Below, piece after piece: positions 16,864-26,908 of a DNA stretch of 41,773 bases. The position numbers were made by a program, and so were the translations under genes. This DNA comes from VRUE01 sp035712345 (GTDB lineage Bacteria > Actinomycetota > Thermoleophilia > Solirubrobacterales > 70-9), in the NCBI GenBank assembly GCA_035712345.1, contig DASTAY010000049.1, positions 1 to 41,773 of the forward strand. Direction: 5' to 3'. The notes beneath the pieces were generated by a model. It made no database searches. It was given only the letters and a program-made list of their open reading frames with translations, and had not been told where the DNA came from. The stretch's first letter is position 1, and each line of letters opens with the position of its first letter.

Positions 16864-17585
16864 GCGCTGAAGGAGGGCTCCGTCGGCTCCCCGGACTGCG
16901 GCGCCTGCGGCTCCGGCGCGGATGCGGCGGCGTCGAAGCCGATCGTGACGCCGCGGGGGACGACCAGCACCGGGTAGGTCGCGGCCTCGACCGCATAGTC
17001 GCTGGACGCGCTGAGCGTCACCTTGCCCTGCGGCGACTCGGGGCGCGAACCGACGACGAGCAGGTCGACGGGCGAGCCCTTGAAATCGGCGACGCCGGCG
17101 CCGAGCGCCTTGGCGAGGCTCTCGGCGGTGGCGCGGGCGGCGTCGTCGCCCTCGTCGAGGATGCCGATCGTCTGGACTCCCGCCGAGGGGCGATCGCGCA
17201 GGCCGGCAGGGGCGACGGCGATCGCGGCGGGGCCGCCGAGCAGCAGCTTGTGCGCCGAGATCCCCGGCTTGACCAGGCCGTCTGCGGTCCGGTACTCGGA
17301 GCCGAAGACGATCACATCGGCGCCTTCCCGCTCCGCCAGTTCGGCGAGGCCGACGCTGGTGCCGGGATTGACGATGACGTGGCGGGCCATGTCGGGGGCG
17401 CCGACCGCCTCGGCGCCGCGTTCGAGCAGCTCCTCGGCTTCCTTCTGCTCGAGCGCCCCACCCTGCGAGTGGCGGACGTAGGCGAGCGAGAGATCGGCGC
17501 CGGAGAAGGCGAGCAGCCGGCCCAGCGCCAGCGCGTCGCGGTCGTTGTCGGTGTCGTCGTAGGAAACGATGATCCTTGGAGCCAT
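16860..17585 (-). CDS. Universal stress protein (UspA family)
   Basis: A 241-residue protein with the UspA fold: strand start RIIVSYDDTDNDRDALALG (4-22) and FSGADLSLAYVRH for the first half, then GADVIVFGSEYR. Two half-domains seem present: the second (about 130-220) contains QTIGILDEGDDAARATAESL, VDLLVVGSRPESPQG and TYPVLVVPRG, close to the G-2x-G-9x-G ATP motif (GSRPESPQGK). So it is probably a tandem Usp of about two domains. A good GGAGAAA ribosome site precedes the ATG at 17585. It is divergent from the LysR gene, which could control it (inference). Confidence 0.88.
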   Translation of the reverse strand: MAPRIIVSYDDTDNDRDALALGRLLAFSGADLSLAYVRHSQGGALEQKEAEELLERGAEAVGAPDMARHVIVNPGTSVGLAELAEREGADVIVFGSEYRTADGLVKPGISAHKLLLGGPAAIAVAPAGLRDRPSAGVQTIGILDEGDDAARATAESLAKALGAGVADFKGSPVDLLVVGSRPESPQGKVTLSASSDYAVEAATYPVLVVPRGVTIGFDAAASAPEPQAPQSGEPTEPSFSA

Positions 17586-17681
17586 TGCGATTTCTCCTTT
17601 GAAGCACGGGGGCCGAAACTAAGTCGAGCCGAGGGTGGCATGGCCCTCGCATCAGCGCAACTGTTCTTACCTGTTCATTGA

Positions 17682-17696
17682 ATAAGCTTTGCTTAT
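17682..17696. promoter_or_regulatory. Candidate LysR-type operator over the regulator start codon
   Basis: ATAAGC-TTT-GCTTAT is a perfect 6-3-6 inverted repeat that runs into the ATG at 17695. It lies in the 109-bp gap between the universal stress protein and LysR genes. LysR-type proteins commonly bind short AT-rich dyads and repress themselves; binding over the start codon would fit that. Confidence 0.5.
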
Positions 17697-18645
17697 GCTG
17701 AATTCCGCCCGCCTCCTGGCGCTGCGCGAGGTCGTCGAGCAAGGTTCGTTCTCAGCCGCGGCTGACACCCTCTCCTACTCGCAGTCGGCGGTCTCGCAGG
17801 CGATCGCGACGCTCGAGCGCGAGCTGGGGGCGCGGCTCATCGAGCGCGACCGCCGCGGGGTGCGACCGACTCCCGCCGGCGCGGCCCTCGCCCGTCATGC
17901 CGAGGGGATCCTCGCCCGCATGGCCGACGCCGAGGCGGAGGTGGCGGCGATCGCCGGTGGCCGCGGCGGCCGGCTGCGCATCGCCTCCTTCCCGACCGCA
18001 GGGGCGACGCTCGTGCCGCAAGCGGTAGCCAGATTCCAGGCCGCCCATCCGGGGGTCGAAGTCAGCCTCGCCGAGGGCGAAGCGGAGGAGATCGCGCCGC
18101 GGCTGCGCGCCGGCGACTTCGAGATCGTCCTCCTCTTCGAGTTCGCCGGGATCGGTGAGCGGCTCGGCGCCGGGATGCGCCGCTTCGAGCTGCTCGACGA
18201 TCCGCTCCACCTGGCGCTGCCGGCGGAGCACCGCCTGGCGCGCCGCCGCAAGCTGGGGCTCGAGGACCTGCGCGACGAGGCCTGGGTGCAGACCTCGGCC
18301 GCCAGCCCCTGCGCCCGCCACGTCGTCCGCTCCTGCCACGCCGCCGGCTTCGAGCCGCGGGTCTCGTTCGAGAGCGACGACTACCAGACGGTACAGGGCC
18401 TGGTCGCGGCCGGAGTCGGCGTAGCGCTGATCCCCCAGCTGGCGCTCTCCACCGTGCTACCCGACATCCGCATCCGTGCGCTGGACCCGCAGAGCCCGGT
18501 GCGCAAGGTCTTCGCCGCCACGCCGCGCGCCGCCGCGGTCACGCCCGCCGTGGCGACGATGCTCGACGTCCTGCGCGAGGTCGCCCGACATCGAGCCGCC
18601 CCCGGGGAGAGCACCGGGGGCGGCTCGCTCGGAGGGAGCCCTTAG
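17695..18645 (+). CDS. LysR-family transcriptional regulator
   Basis: A 316-residue regulator. The N-terminal winged helix-turn-helix shows LLALREVVEQGSFSAAADTL and SQSAVSQAIATLERELGARL, followed by a linker helix. The C-terminal effector-binding domain (about 90-295) starts LRIASFPTAGATLVPQAVARF, typical of the type 2 periplasmic-binding fold, and includes VAAGVGVALIPQLAL. The ATG at 17695 is preferred to a TTG two codons earlier. A dyad covers the start. It is divergent from the universal stress protein gene and converges on amt, whose stop it overlaps by four bases, so either neighbour could be a target. The last 18 codons contain a long hairpin. Confidence 0.92.
   Translation: MLNSARLLALREVVEQGSFSAAADTLSYSQSAVSQAIATLERELGARLIERDRRGVRPTPAGAALARHAEGILARMADAEAEVAAIAGGRGGRLRIASFPTAGATLVPQAVARFQAAHPGVEVSLAEGEAEEIAPRLRAGDFEIVLLFEFAGIGERLGAGMRRFELLDDPLHLALPAEHRLARRRKLGLEDLRDEAWVQTSAASPCARHVVRSCHAAGFEPRVSFESDDYQTVQGLVAAGVGVALIPQLALSTVLPDIRIRALDPQSPVRKVFAATPRAAAVTPAVATMLDVLREVARHRAAPGESTGGGSLGGSP
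18592..18627. terminator. Strong hairpin at the LysR/amt junction
   Basis: cgagccgcccccgg (18592-18605) and ccgggggcggctcg (18614-18627) are perfect 14-bp complements with an eight-base loop. It sits inside the final codons of the LysR gene and 15 bp downstream of the amt stop on the other strand, so it is best placed to end the amt transcript. There is no U-tract. Confidence 0.6.
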
Positions 18646-19997
18646 CCCGCTCCCCCTGGCGTGGGCGCCGGCGCCGGCCGCTGCGCCGGGACGCCGTCCG
18701 GGTACCCCAGGGAGGGCACGTCGGAGGGGTACACCTCGTGCCCGTGGACCGCGAGGTCGCCCGTCTCCATGTCCTCCTCGGTCATCCGCAGAGGCACGAA
18801 GATGCTGACGATCTTCAGCAGGATGTAGGTCCCGACCGCCGAGAAGACGATCACCCAGAGCGCGGTGTACGCCTGGACACCGAGCAGGTGCAATCCACCG
18901 CCTGAGATCAGGCCTTCGTGTTCGCCGGCCATCAGCTTGTTGGCGAAGATGCCGACGAGCAGGCCGCCGGCGACGCCGGCGAAGCCGTGCGTGTAGACGA
19001 CCCCGAGCGTGTCGTCGACGTTGCGGAAGGGCCGCATCCGGCTCAGGTAGTTGAGCGCCAGGTAGACGAGCGCCGAGGAGATGACGCCGATGATGATCGC
19101 GCCCCAGCCATTGACGAAGCCGGCGCCGGGGGTGATCGCGACGAGGCCGACGATCATCCCGTTGACGGATCCGATCAGGCTCGGCTTGCGACCGGTCATG
19201 TAGTCGAGGGCGACCCAGACGAGGAAGGCGACCGCGGTGCAGAGGTTGGTGTTGAGCACGGACGCCGAGGCGATCGTGCCGGCGCTGTACCAGTCGCCGC
19301 CGTTGAAGCCGTTCCAGCCCATCCACAGCAATCCGGCGCCGACGGCGACCATCGCCAGGTTGTTCGGCGCGTCGACCTCGCGGTCGCGCTGCAGGCGCGG
19401 CCCGATCACCGCGGCGGCGACGAAGCCCGAGACGCCTGCTGCGAGATGGATCACGTAACCGCCGGAGTAGTCGACGGCGCCCTGCTGGGCGAAGAACCCA
19501 CCGCCCCAGATCAGGAAGGCGTTGATCGTGTAGACGAACAGCGTCCAGAGCGCGACGAACGGGATCCACGCCTTGAAGTTGATCCGGCCGAGCACGGAGC
19601 CCAGCATCAGAATTGGCGTGATCGCCGCGAAGACGATCTGGAAGTAGGCGAGCGTCGATTGCGGGAAGAGGAATTCTTCTTCCGGCAGCTCTGGGATGTG
19701 GGCCTGCTTCAGCAGGTCCGCGCTGTTCAGGATCGATCCAGGCTTCCCCCAGAAATTCCCGAAGAAGCCGCTATTGGCGAGGTGGATCGGTTCTCCGAAG
19801 CCCATCTTGAAGCCGACGAGCACCCAGAGGACGAGCACGATCGCGAAGGCGACGAACGACATCATCATCGAGTTCACCGACCAGCGTTTCTGCATCACCC
19901 CGCCGTAGAGCACGACCAGGCCGGGCACGCTCATCAGGCCCACCAGGGTCGCGGCGGTGAGCTGCCATGAGTTGGCACCTTCGCTCAACCATTCCAT
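18642..19997 (-). CDS. amt: Ammonium transporter
   Basis: Membrane channel that takes up ammonium. From the ATG at 19997 it has 451 residues and about eleven membrane segments. The pore histidines are H184 (DYSGGYVIHLAAG) and H337 (VVYTHGFAGVAGG); D176 in the same stretch is the conserved structural aspartate. NGFNGGDWYSA and VLNTNLCTAVAF are family segments. The C-terminal tail is proline-rich. A GGAAAG ribosome site lies about nine bases before the ATG; a longer frame upstream adds 16 unlikely residues. No glnB/glnK gene is adjacent, unlike in many genomes. Glutamine synthetase III at 24525 would use the ammonium. Confidence 0.96.
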   Translation of the reverse strand: MEWLSEGANSWQLTAATLVGLMSVPGLVVLYGGVMQKRWSVNSMMMSFVAFAIVLVLWVLVGFKMGFGEPIHLANSGFFGNFWGKPGSILNSADLLKQAHIPELPEEEFLFPQSTLAYFQIVFAAITPILMLGSVLGRINFKAWIPFVALWTLFVYTINAFLIWGGGFFAQQGAVDYSGGYVIHLAAGVSGFVAAAVIGPRLQRDREVDAPNNLAMVAVGAGLLWMGWNGFNGGDWYSAGTIASASVLNTNLCTAVAFLVWVALDYMTGRKPSLIGSVNGMIVGLVAITPGAGFVNGWGAIIIGVISSALVYLALNYLSRMRPFRNVDDTLGVVYTHGFAGVAGGLLVGIFANKLMAGEHEGLISGGGLHLLGVQAYTALWVIVFSAVGTYILLKIVSIFVPLRMTEEDMETGDLAVHGHEVYPSDVPSLGYPDGVPAQRPAPAPTPGGAG

Positions 19998-20072
19998 AGA
20001 AGGTTCTTTCCTTTCTCGACTGAATGCTTCGGACCCCTGAACCATCCCGCCGAGGCTTCGCCACCACTACGT

Positions 20073-20080
20073 ACACGTGT
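20073..20080. promoter_or_regulatory. Palindrome in the amt upstream region
   Basis: The 154-bp gap between the divergent amt and 20152 genes holds acacgtgt (an 8-bp palindrome) next to acgtac. It is 76 bp before the amt ATG and is a possible operator. It does not clearly match the GlnR consensus as I recall it, so no regulator is named. Confidence 0.25.
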
Positions 20081-20137
20081 CTAAAGATCGGGGACGATTC
20101 TTCTCCCGGCTGGCGCGGTGCGGCGCCCACGAGGGCC

Positions 20138-20143
20138 TATAAC
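20138..20143 (+). promoter_or_regulatory. Candidate -10 element for a near-leaderless transcript
   Basis: TATAAC in the context cctataac begins 14 bases before the ATG at 20152, giving a start site about two bases before the codon. The gene at 35933 has the same cctataa block at the same distance. Confidence 0.45.
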
Positions 20144-20151
20144 CTGGCGTC

Positions 20152-20469
20152 ATGCCACTTGAAGGTCACTACGAGCGGCAGACGACGCCGCTGTACAAAT
20201 TGAGCCCGCGCGAGATCAAAGCGGGTGCGATCACCCTCCTGGTGACCGTCGTCGCGATGCTCGCGGTCGTCCTCGCCACCGTCGGCGACAGCAACCCGCC
20301 GACCCCCCGGGGCTGCATCCATGCCACCGTCGCGGGGATCGTCGGAGCGGAAACGATCAGCGGCTGCGGCGCCGAAGCGGTAGCAAAATGCGCCCACGCC
20401 GCCCAGTTCGACGGCCCGCGCTCGGAAACGGTCGTCGCCGAGTGCGAACGGCAGGGCGTCGAGTTCTGA
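20152..20469 (+). CDS. Small single-pass membrane protein of unknown function
   Basis: A 105-residue protein. A soluble N-terminus of about 22 residues (PLEGHYERQTTPLYKLSPRE) leads into one membrane helix (about 24-45, AITLLVTVVAMLAVVLATVG). The outer part carries four cysteines (GCIHATVAG, SGCGAEAVAKCAH, AECERQG), which could form two disulfides. I do not recognise a family. It has no ribosome binding site but a -10-like TATAAC just upstream, suggesting a leaderless mRNA. It lies between amt (divergent) and the sirtuin gene (convergent). Confidence 0.75.
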   Translation: MPLEGHYERQTTPLYKLSPREIKAGAITLLVTVVAMLAVVLATVGDSNPPTPRGCIHATVAGIVGAETISGCGAEAVAKCAHAAQFDGPRSETVVAECERQGVEF

Positions 20470-20491
20470 GCTGCGGCTGGCGAGGCTCCAG

Positions 20492-21246
20492 CTAGGCCAG
20501 CGCCGCGACCAGGGCGCTCAGCTCCGCGTCGACCTCGCTGACCAGCTTCAGCACCGCGTCGCCGTCGTAGGGCGTCGCGCCCTTGGTGACGATTGCGAGC
20601 TTGCCGCCGGCCGCCATGGTCACTTGGGGCAGCGCGGCCACGGGGTGCACGATCAGCGAGCTGCCGATGCACAGCATCAGGTCCGCTTCGGCGGCGAGGC
20701 CCTGCGCCCGGCGCATCGCCCCTTCCGGCAGCATCTCGCCGAAGAGGACCACGTCGGGTTTGACCGCGCCGTCGCAGGAGACGCAGATCGCGACGCCGTC
20801 GCCGTCGAAGAGGTCGTCGACCTCGCCCAGGCCGTAGGAGGCGCCGCAGGCGCGGCAGGTCGAGGTTTCTATCGAGCCGTGAACCTCGACCACGTTGCGC
20901 GAGCCGGCGGCTCGGTGCAGGCGGTCGATGTTCTGCGTGATCACGCCGCTCAGCAGGCCGCGCAGCTCAAGCTCGGCCAGCGCCTCGTGGGCGCGGTTGG
21001 GACGTTTGTCGCCGAGCGAGTGGAAGCGCGGCCGGTAGTAGGACCAGAAGCGCTGCGGGTCACGCTCGAAGACGTCGATGTGGGCGACCTCGATCGGGTC
21101 GACGTCCGCCCACAGCCCACTCTCCGGCGTGCGGAAGTCCGGAATCCCGGAGGGCACCGAGACCCCGGCCCCGGTCAGCGCCACGGTGCATCCCGACCCG
21201 CGGATGAGCTCCGCGAGCCGGGCCAGCGAGCTTTCCGTCGCTGTGC

Positions 21247-21262
<16 letters not shown>
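20492..21262 (-). CDS. NAD-dependent protein deacylase (sirtuin)
   Basis: Removes acyl groups from lysines while consuming NAD. From a GTG at 21262 it has 256 residues. The NAD site is TGAGVSVPSGIPDFR (30-44); TQNIDRLHRAAG (109-120) binds NAD, H128 in VEVHGS is the catalytic base, and C136/C139 with C160/C163 form the zinc knuckle. KPDVVLFGEMLP follows. The start is uncertain: there is no ATG, and the GTG overlaps the last codons of the upstream beta-oxidation gene by 16 bases. Coupling to an acyl-CoA enzyme is suggestive, since sirtuins often reverse lysine acylation caused by acyl-CoA, but that is inference. Confidence 0.92.
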
Positions 21263-23247
<1,985 letters not shown>

Positions 23248-23320
23248 TCGGGTCGGTCCTCCGGATTCTGGCTTGGGATGCGGGGCGGGGAGGCTATTCG
23301 ATCCCGTCCACGCCCCGCTC

Positions 23321-23326
23321 TAGCCT
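23321..23326 (+). promoter_or_regulatory. Candidate -10 element before the CorA-like gene
   Basis: TAGCCT fits the TANNNT pattern and begins 15 bases before the ATG at 23336. No ribosome site is visible, so the transcript may be almost leaderless. The 88-bp gap also holds an 8-bp inverted repeat, gcggggcg and cgccccgc. Confidence 0.3.
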
Positions 23327-23335
23327 CGTTCGTCG

Positions 23336-24346
23336 ATGAGCGAGATCGTCGAGGGCCTGGGCGGCGGCGAGCGCGAGCGGATCGCCTCGCTGCGCGCGCA
23401 GGGGCGCTTCTTCTGGATCGACCTCTGCGTCGGCGATACGCCGCGCGAAGCGCTGGACGAGACGCTCGACATCGGCGCTCACGCCCTCCGCCCGCTGCTC
23501 GAATTCGAACGCGGCGGGCCGCCGTCGCGCCGCTTTCACGCCGATGGCCGGCACGTCGTCTTCCCCTTCAACTGCTACCTAGAGGGCAAGCGCCGCGATG
23601 GCGAGAACGCCGATCGCATCGGCGCGATCGAGGTCAACGTGCTGGTCCACGGCGACTACCTGCTCACCGTCCATCGCGAGCGCGTCTCCCTGCCGGAGAT
23701 CCTGCCCGGCTACAGCGAGGAGGGCCGCAGCGAGCAGTACGTCGTCTACGCCGTCCTCGACGCGATGGTCGCGACGGCCTTCGACGCGCTCAACGACACC
23801 GAGCTGGCGCTGGAGGGGATGCAGATCCTCGCCGGCGACACCGGCAACGCACGGGTGCGGATGGCGACGCTGCGGGCGATCAGCCTGCGGCTGACGACGA
23901 TGCGCCGGCAGCTCGGCCCGCAGCGGGGGATCTTCGAGCGGATCGGCGAGGAGATCGGCCAGGTCGAGGGCCTGGAGTCCGACAGCGAACGCTACTTCGA
24001 ACGCATCTACGGGCAGCTCAACCGGATGGTCGACGGGATCGACGCCGCCGCCGACTCGATGGCGAAGCTGATGGACCTGCGCCTGAACGAGACGATGTAC
24101 TGGCTGACCGTGGTGGCGACGATCTTCCTGCCGCTCACCTTCCTCACCGGCTTCTTCGGCATGAACTTCGCCTGGCTGGTCGGCCGGATCGACACCGAGG
24201 CCGCCTTCCTGGTGCTTGGGATCGGCGGCTCGGCCCTGGCCACGGCGCTGACCTGGTTCGCGGTGAGGCGCCGCGGCACCCCGGTTCAGCCCGACCCCGA
24301 CGCAGTCGAGCGAATCGTCGCCACCTTGCGGCGCCCGCTGCGCTGA
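23336..24346 (+). CDS. CorA-like divalent cation transporter
   Basis: A 336-residue member of the CorA Mg2+/Co2+ transporter family. A cytoplasmic alpha/beta part (about 1-170) and a long helix (about 170-250) precede two C-terminal membrane helices (about 255-275 and 288-308). The selectivity motif GMN is at 275-277 in FLTGFFGMNFAW. The short N-terminal part and the negatively charged helices are within family variation; a zinc exporter (ZntB-like) cannot be excluded. It has no ribosome site. It is divergent from the beta-oxidation gene and precedes glutamine synthetase III by 178 bp. Confidence 0.9.
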   Translation: MSEIVEGLGGGERERIASLRAQGRFFWIDLCVGDTPREALDETLDIGAHALRPLLEFERGGPPSRRFHADGRHVVFPFNCYLEGKRRDGENADRIGAIEVNVLVHGDYLLTVHRERVSLPEILPGYSEEGRSEQYVVYAVLDAMVATAFDALNDTELALEGMQILAGDTGNARVRMATLRAISLRLTTMRRQLGPQRGIFERIGEEIGQVEGLESDSERYFERIYGQLNRMVDGIDAAADSMAKLMDLRLNETMYWLTVVATIFLPLTFLTGFFGMNFAWLVGRIDTEAAFLVLGIGGSALATALTWFAVRRRGTPVQPDPDAVERIVATLRRPLR

Positions 24347-24394
24347 GTCCCCGGCCATCGCGCTCGACCGATGGACAAGGCCGCGCGGCGATCG

Positions 24395-24410
24395 TTGTAC
24401 CGCGGTACAA
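24395..24410. promoter_or_regulatory. Perfect 16-bp palindrome upstream of glutamine synthetase III
   Basis: ttgtaccgcggtacaa is a perfect palindrome lying 114 bp before the ATG at 24525, in a 178-bp gap after the CorA-like gene. Its size and AT-rich ends look like an operator for a dimeric repressor or activator. No regulator gene for it is evident nearby. Confidence 0.55.
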
Positions 24411-24524
24411 AGGCATCTGCGGCGCGCTCCCATTACTCTCCGTTGGCTCTTCATAAGGGAGTTAGACCGGTAACCGAACGCGCTCGCGAGACGGGCGCGC
24501 CGCAAGCGAGGGACTGACACAGCG

Positions 24525-26669
24525 ATGACTCGTATCCGCCAGCAGAACGTGACCGCCGCGCAGTGGAGCTCCAACGGGGAGGCACTCGGCGCGCTCGACC
24601 TGACCCTGCCCGAGAACGATCCCTTCGGCGCCAACGTGTTCTCGGTCGCCGTGCAGCGCGAAAGGCTGCCCGGCGACGTCTTCGAGAAGCTGCAGGCCTC
24701 CCTGGCGGAGGGCAAGGCGCTCGACCCGGGCCTCGCCGACGCCGTCGCCGAGGCGATGAAGGAATGGGCGCTGGAGAACGGCGCCACCCACTTCACCCAC
24801 ATGTTCCAGCCGCTGACCGGCTCCACCGCCGAGAAGCACGACTCCTTCTTCGATCCCGCCGAGGAGGGCACGGCCCTCGCCGGCTTCTCCGGCAAGGAGC
24901 TGATCCAGGGCGAGCCCGACGCCTCCTCGTTCCCGACCGGCGGCGTCCGCGCCACCTTCGAGGCGCGCGGCTACACCGCCTGGGACCCGACCTCCCCGGC
25001 CTTCATCCTCGAGAACCCGAACGGCGCACTGCTCTGCATCCCGACCGCCTTCGCCTCCTGGACCGGCGAGGCGCTCGACGGCAAGATCCCGCTGCTGCGC
25101 TCGATGGACGCTCTCTCCCGCTCCGCGATCAAGGCGCTGCGGCTGCTCGGCGACGAGGACAGCCAGCGCGTCTTCACCACCGTCGGCGCCGAGCAGGAGT
25201 ACTTCCTGATCGACGAGCAGTACTACTTCGAGCGCCCCGACCTGATCTCCACCGGCCGCACCCTGTTCGGCGCCAAGCCGCCCAAGGGGCACGAGCTGGA
25301 CGACCACTACTTCGGCTCGATCCCCGAGCGCGTCCTCGCCTGCATGCTCGAGGCCGAGCTGGAGATGCGCAAGCTCGGCATCCCGGTCAAGACCCGCCAC
25401 AACGAGGTCGCACCGGCGCAGTACGAGATCGCGCCGGTGTTCGAGAACTCGAACGTCGGCTCCGACCACCAGCAGCTGATGATGCAGGTGCTGGAAGGAG
25501 TCGCCCGCCGCTACGGCCTGGTCTGCCTGCTGCACGAGAAGCCGTTCGCCGGCGTCAACGGCTCCGGCAAGCACAACAACTGGTCGATGGGGACCGACAC
25601 CGGCTCCAACCTGCTCGACCCGGGCGAGACCCCGGCCGACAACATCCACTTCCTCTTCTTCTGCGCCGCGGTGATCCAGGCGGTCTACAAGCACCAGGGG
25701 CTGTTGCGCGCCTCGGTCGCCAACATCGGCCAGGACCACCGCCTCGGCGCCAACGAGGCGCCGCCGGCGATCATCTCGATCTTCCTCGGCGGCGAGCTGG
25801 AGAAGGTCTTCGAGGCGATCGCCACCGGCGAAGGCGACCCGAGCACGCCCGCGTCCTTCCTCGAGCTGGGCGCGACGGTGCTGCCGAAACTGCCGATGCA
25901 CGGCGGCGACCGCAACCGCACCTCGCCCTTCGCCTTCACCGGCAACAAATTCGAGTTCCGGGCGCTGGGGTCGAGCATGTCGCTCGCCTTCCCGAACACC
26001 GTGCTCAACACGATCGCCGCCGAGGCGATCGACGAGCTCGCCGGCAAGCTGGAGGAGAAGATCTCCGCCGGCGCGCAGATGCCGGAGGCCGTGATCGAGC
26101 TGGTCAAGGACTCCTACACCGCCAACAAGCAGGTCTGCTTCGGCGGCGACAACTACTCCGAGGAGTGGCACGCGGAGGCAGAGCGGCGCGGGCTGAAGAA
26201 CCTGCGCACGACGCCGGACGCCCTGCCCGAGGTGCTGACCGAGGCCACGGTGGCCGCCTTCGAGAACTACGACGTGCTCTCCAAGCGTGAGCTCGAGTCG
26301 CGCTACGAGGTCTGGGTCGAGCAGTACTGGATCCGCGCCAACATCGAGGCCGAGACGACCTTCTCGATGGCGAAGACGATGATCCTGCCGGCGGCGCTGC
26401 GCCACCTGGCGCTGATCTCCGAGTCAGGCGTCTCGGCGCTGGAGGGCGAGACGCGTGGCCTGGTCGACGAGCTGATCGCCGCGCTCGGCGAGCTCGACGC
26501 CGCCAACGCCGACCCCGGCCTCGAGGGCATGGAGATGGCGATCCACGCCCGCGACAAGCAGCTCGCTGCGATGGACAGCGTCCGCGCGGCGGCCGACAAG
26601 CTGGAGAAGGTCGTCACCGACGACCTCTGGCCGCTGCCGAAGTACGAGGAGATGCTCTTCATCAAGTAG
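24525..26669 (+). CDS. glnN: Glutamine synthetase type III
   Basis: Makes glutamine from glutamate, ammonia and ATP as a large dodecamer. The 714-residue length is that of GSIII, not the approximately 450-470 of GSI. GSIII-specific features are visible: FTHMFQPLTGSTAEKHDSF (about 91-109), GGVRATFEARGYTAWD, and the catalytic core GAEQEYFLID, RHNEVAPAQYEIAPVFEN, and GSGKHNNWSMGTDTG. HGGDRNRTSPFAFTGNKFEFR corresponds to the ATP and glutamate site. The C-terminus (about 640-714) is helical. Start ATG at 24525. A perfect 16-bp palindrome lies upstream. Together with the Amt gene 4.5 kb away it indicates ammonium assimilation, though no nitrogen regulator is in the window. Confidence 0.96.
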   Translation: MTRIRQQNVTAAQWSSNGEALGALDLTLPENDPFGANVFSVAVQRERLPGDVFEKLQASLAEGKALDPGLADAVAEAMKEWALENGATHFTHMFQPLTGSTAEKHDSFFDPAEEGTALAGFSGKELIQGEPDASSFPTGGVRATFEARGYTAWDPTSPAFILENPNGALLCIPTAFASWTGEALDGKIPLLRSMDALSRSAIKALRLLGDEDSQRVFTTVGAEQEYFLIDEQYYFERPDLISTGRTLFGAKPPKGHELDDHYFGSIPERVLACMLEAELEMRKLGIPVKTRHNEVAPAQYEIAPVFENSNVGSDHQQLMMQVLEGVARRYGLVCLLHEKPFAGVNGSGKHNNWSMGTDTGSNLLDPGETPADNIHFLFFCAAVIQAVYKHQGLLRASVANIGQDHRLGANEAPPAIISIFLGGELEKVFEAIATGEGDPSTPASFLELGATVLPKLPMHGGDRNRTSPFAFTGNKFEFRALGSSMSLAFPNTVLNTIAAEAIDELAGKLEEKISAGAQMPEAVIELVKDSYTANKQVCFGGDNYSEEWHAEAERRGLKNLRTTPDALPEVLTEATVAAFENYDVLSKRELESRYEVWVEQYWIRANIEAETTFSMAKTMILPAALRHLALISESGVSALEGETRGLVDELIAALGELDAANADPGLEGMEMAIHARDKQLAAMDSVRAAADKLEKVVTDDLWPLPKYEEMLFIK

Positions 26670-26689
26670 CCCGACGTGGTCCCAAGGTC

Positions 26690-26758
26690 GGATCCGCCCG
26701 GCCCGCGGGTCCTGTCGGGGCAGGGGCGCGGAGGCGTCCCGGGCCGCGGGTCCTGTCG
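26690..26758. repeat. Imperfect direct repeat after glutamine synthetase III
   Basis: cgcgggtcctgtcg occurs at about 26706-26719 and again at about 26745-26758 within GC-rich sequence containing cccggcc and cccgggcc. The 239-bp gap between glnN and the convergent collagen-like gene holds this repeat and the hairpin that follows, and no gene that I can see. Confidence 0.4.
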
Positions 26759-26760
26759 TC

Positions 26761-26819
26761 ATAGGGGACCCACCGCCCCCTACGGTCGCTAAAGCGTCCT
26801 CGGGGGCGGTCCCCCCTAT
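26761..26819. terminator. Long bulged hairpin after glutamine synthetase III
   Basis: ataggggacccaccgcccc (26761-26779) pairs with ggggcggtcccccctat (26803-26819) apart from a small bulge, with a loop of about 23 bases that can pair further (cgct/agcg). It lies 92 bp after the glnN stop and 90 bp before the stop of the convergent collagen-like gene, and may terminate both. Confidence 0.5.
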
Positions 26820-26908
26820 GCCGCCACCCGCGGCAGGGATGGGATCAGCTGACTCCCAACCGTGTCTCGGGCTGTTCTGATTGGCGGTAGCTGTGATTCC
26901 TCACTTGC

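Noticed and set aside
20476..20501. Terminator hairpin between the small membrane protein and sirtuin genes
   Set aside because: Only a 6-bp stem (gctggc/gccagc) with a long loop could be found, too weak to list.
24462..26405. 647-codon minus-strand frame opposite glutamine synthetase III
   Set aside because: Low-complexity antisense frame; glutamine synthetase III on the plus strand is certain.
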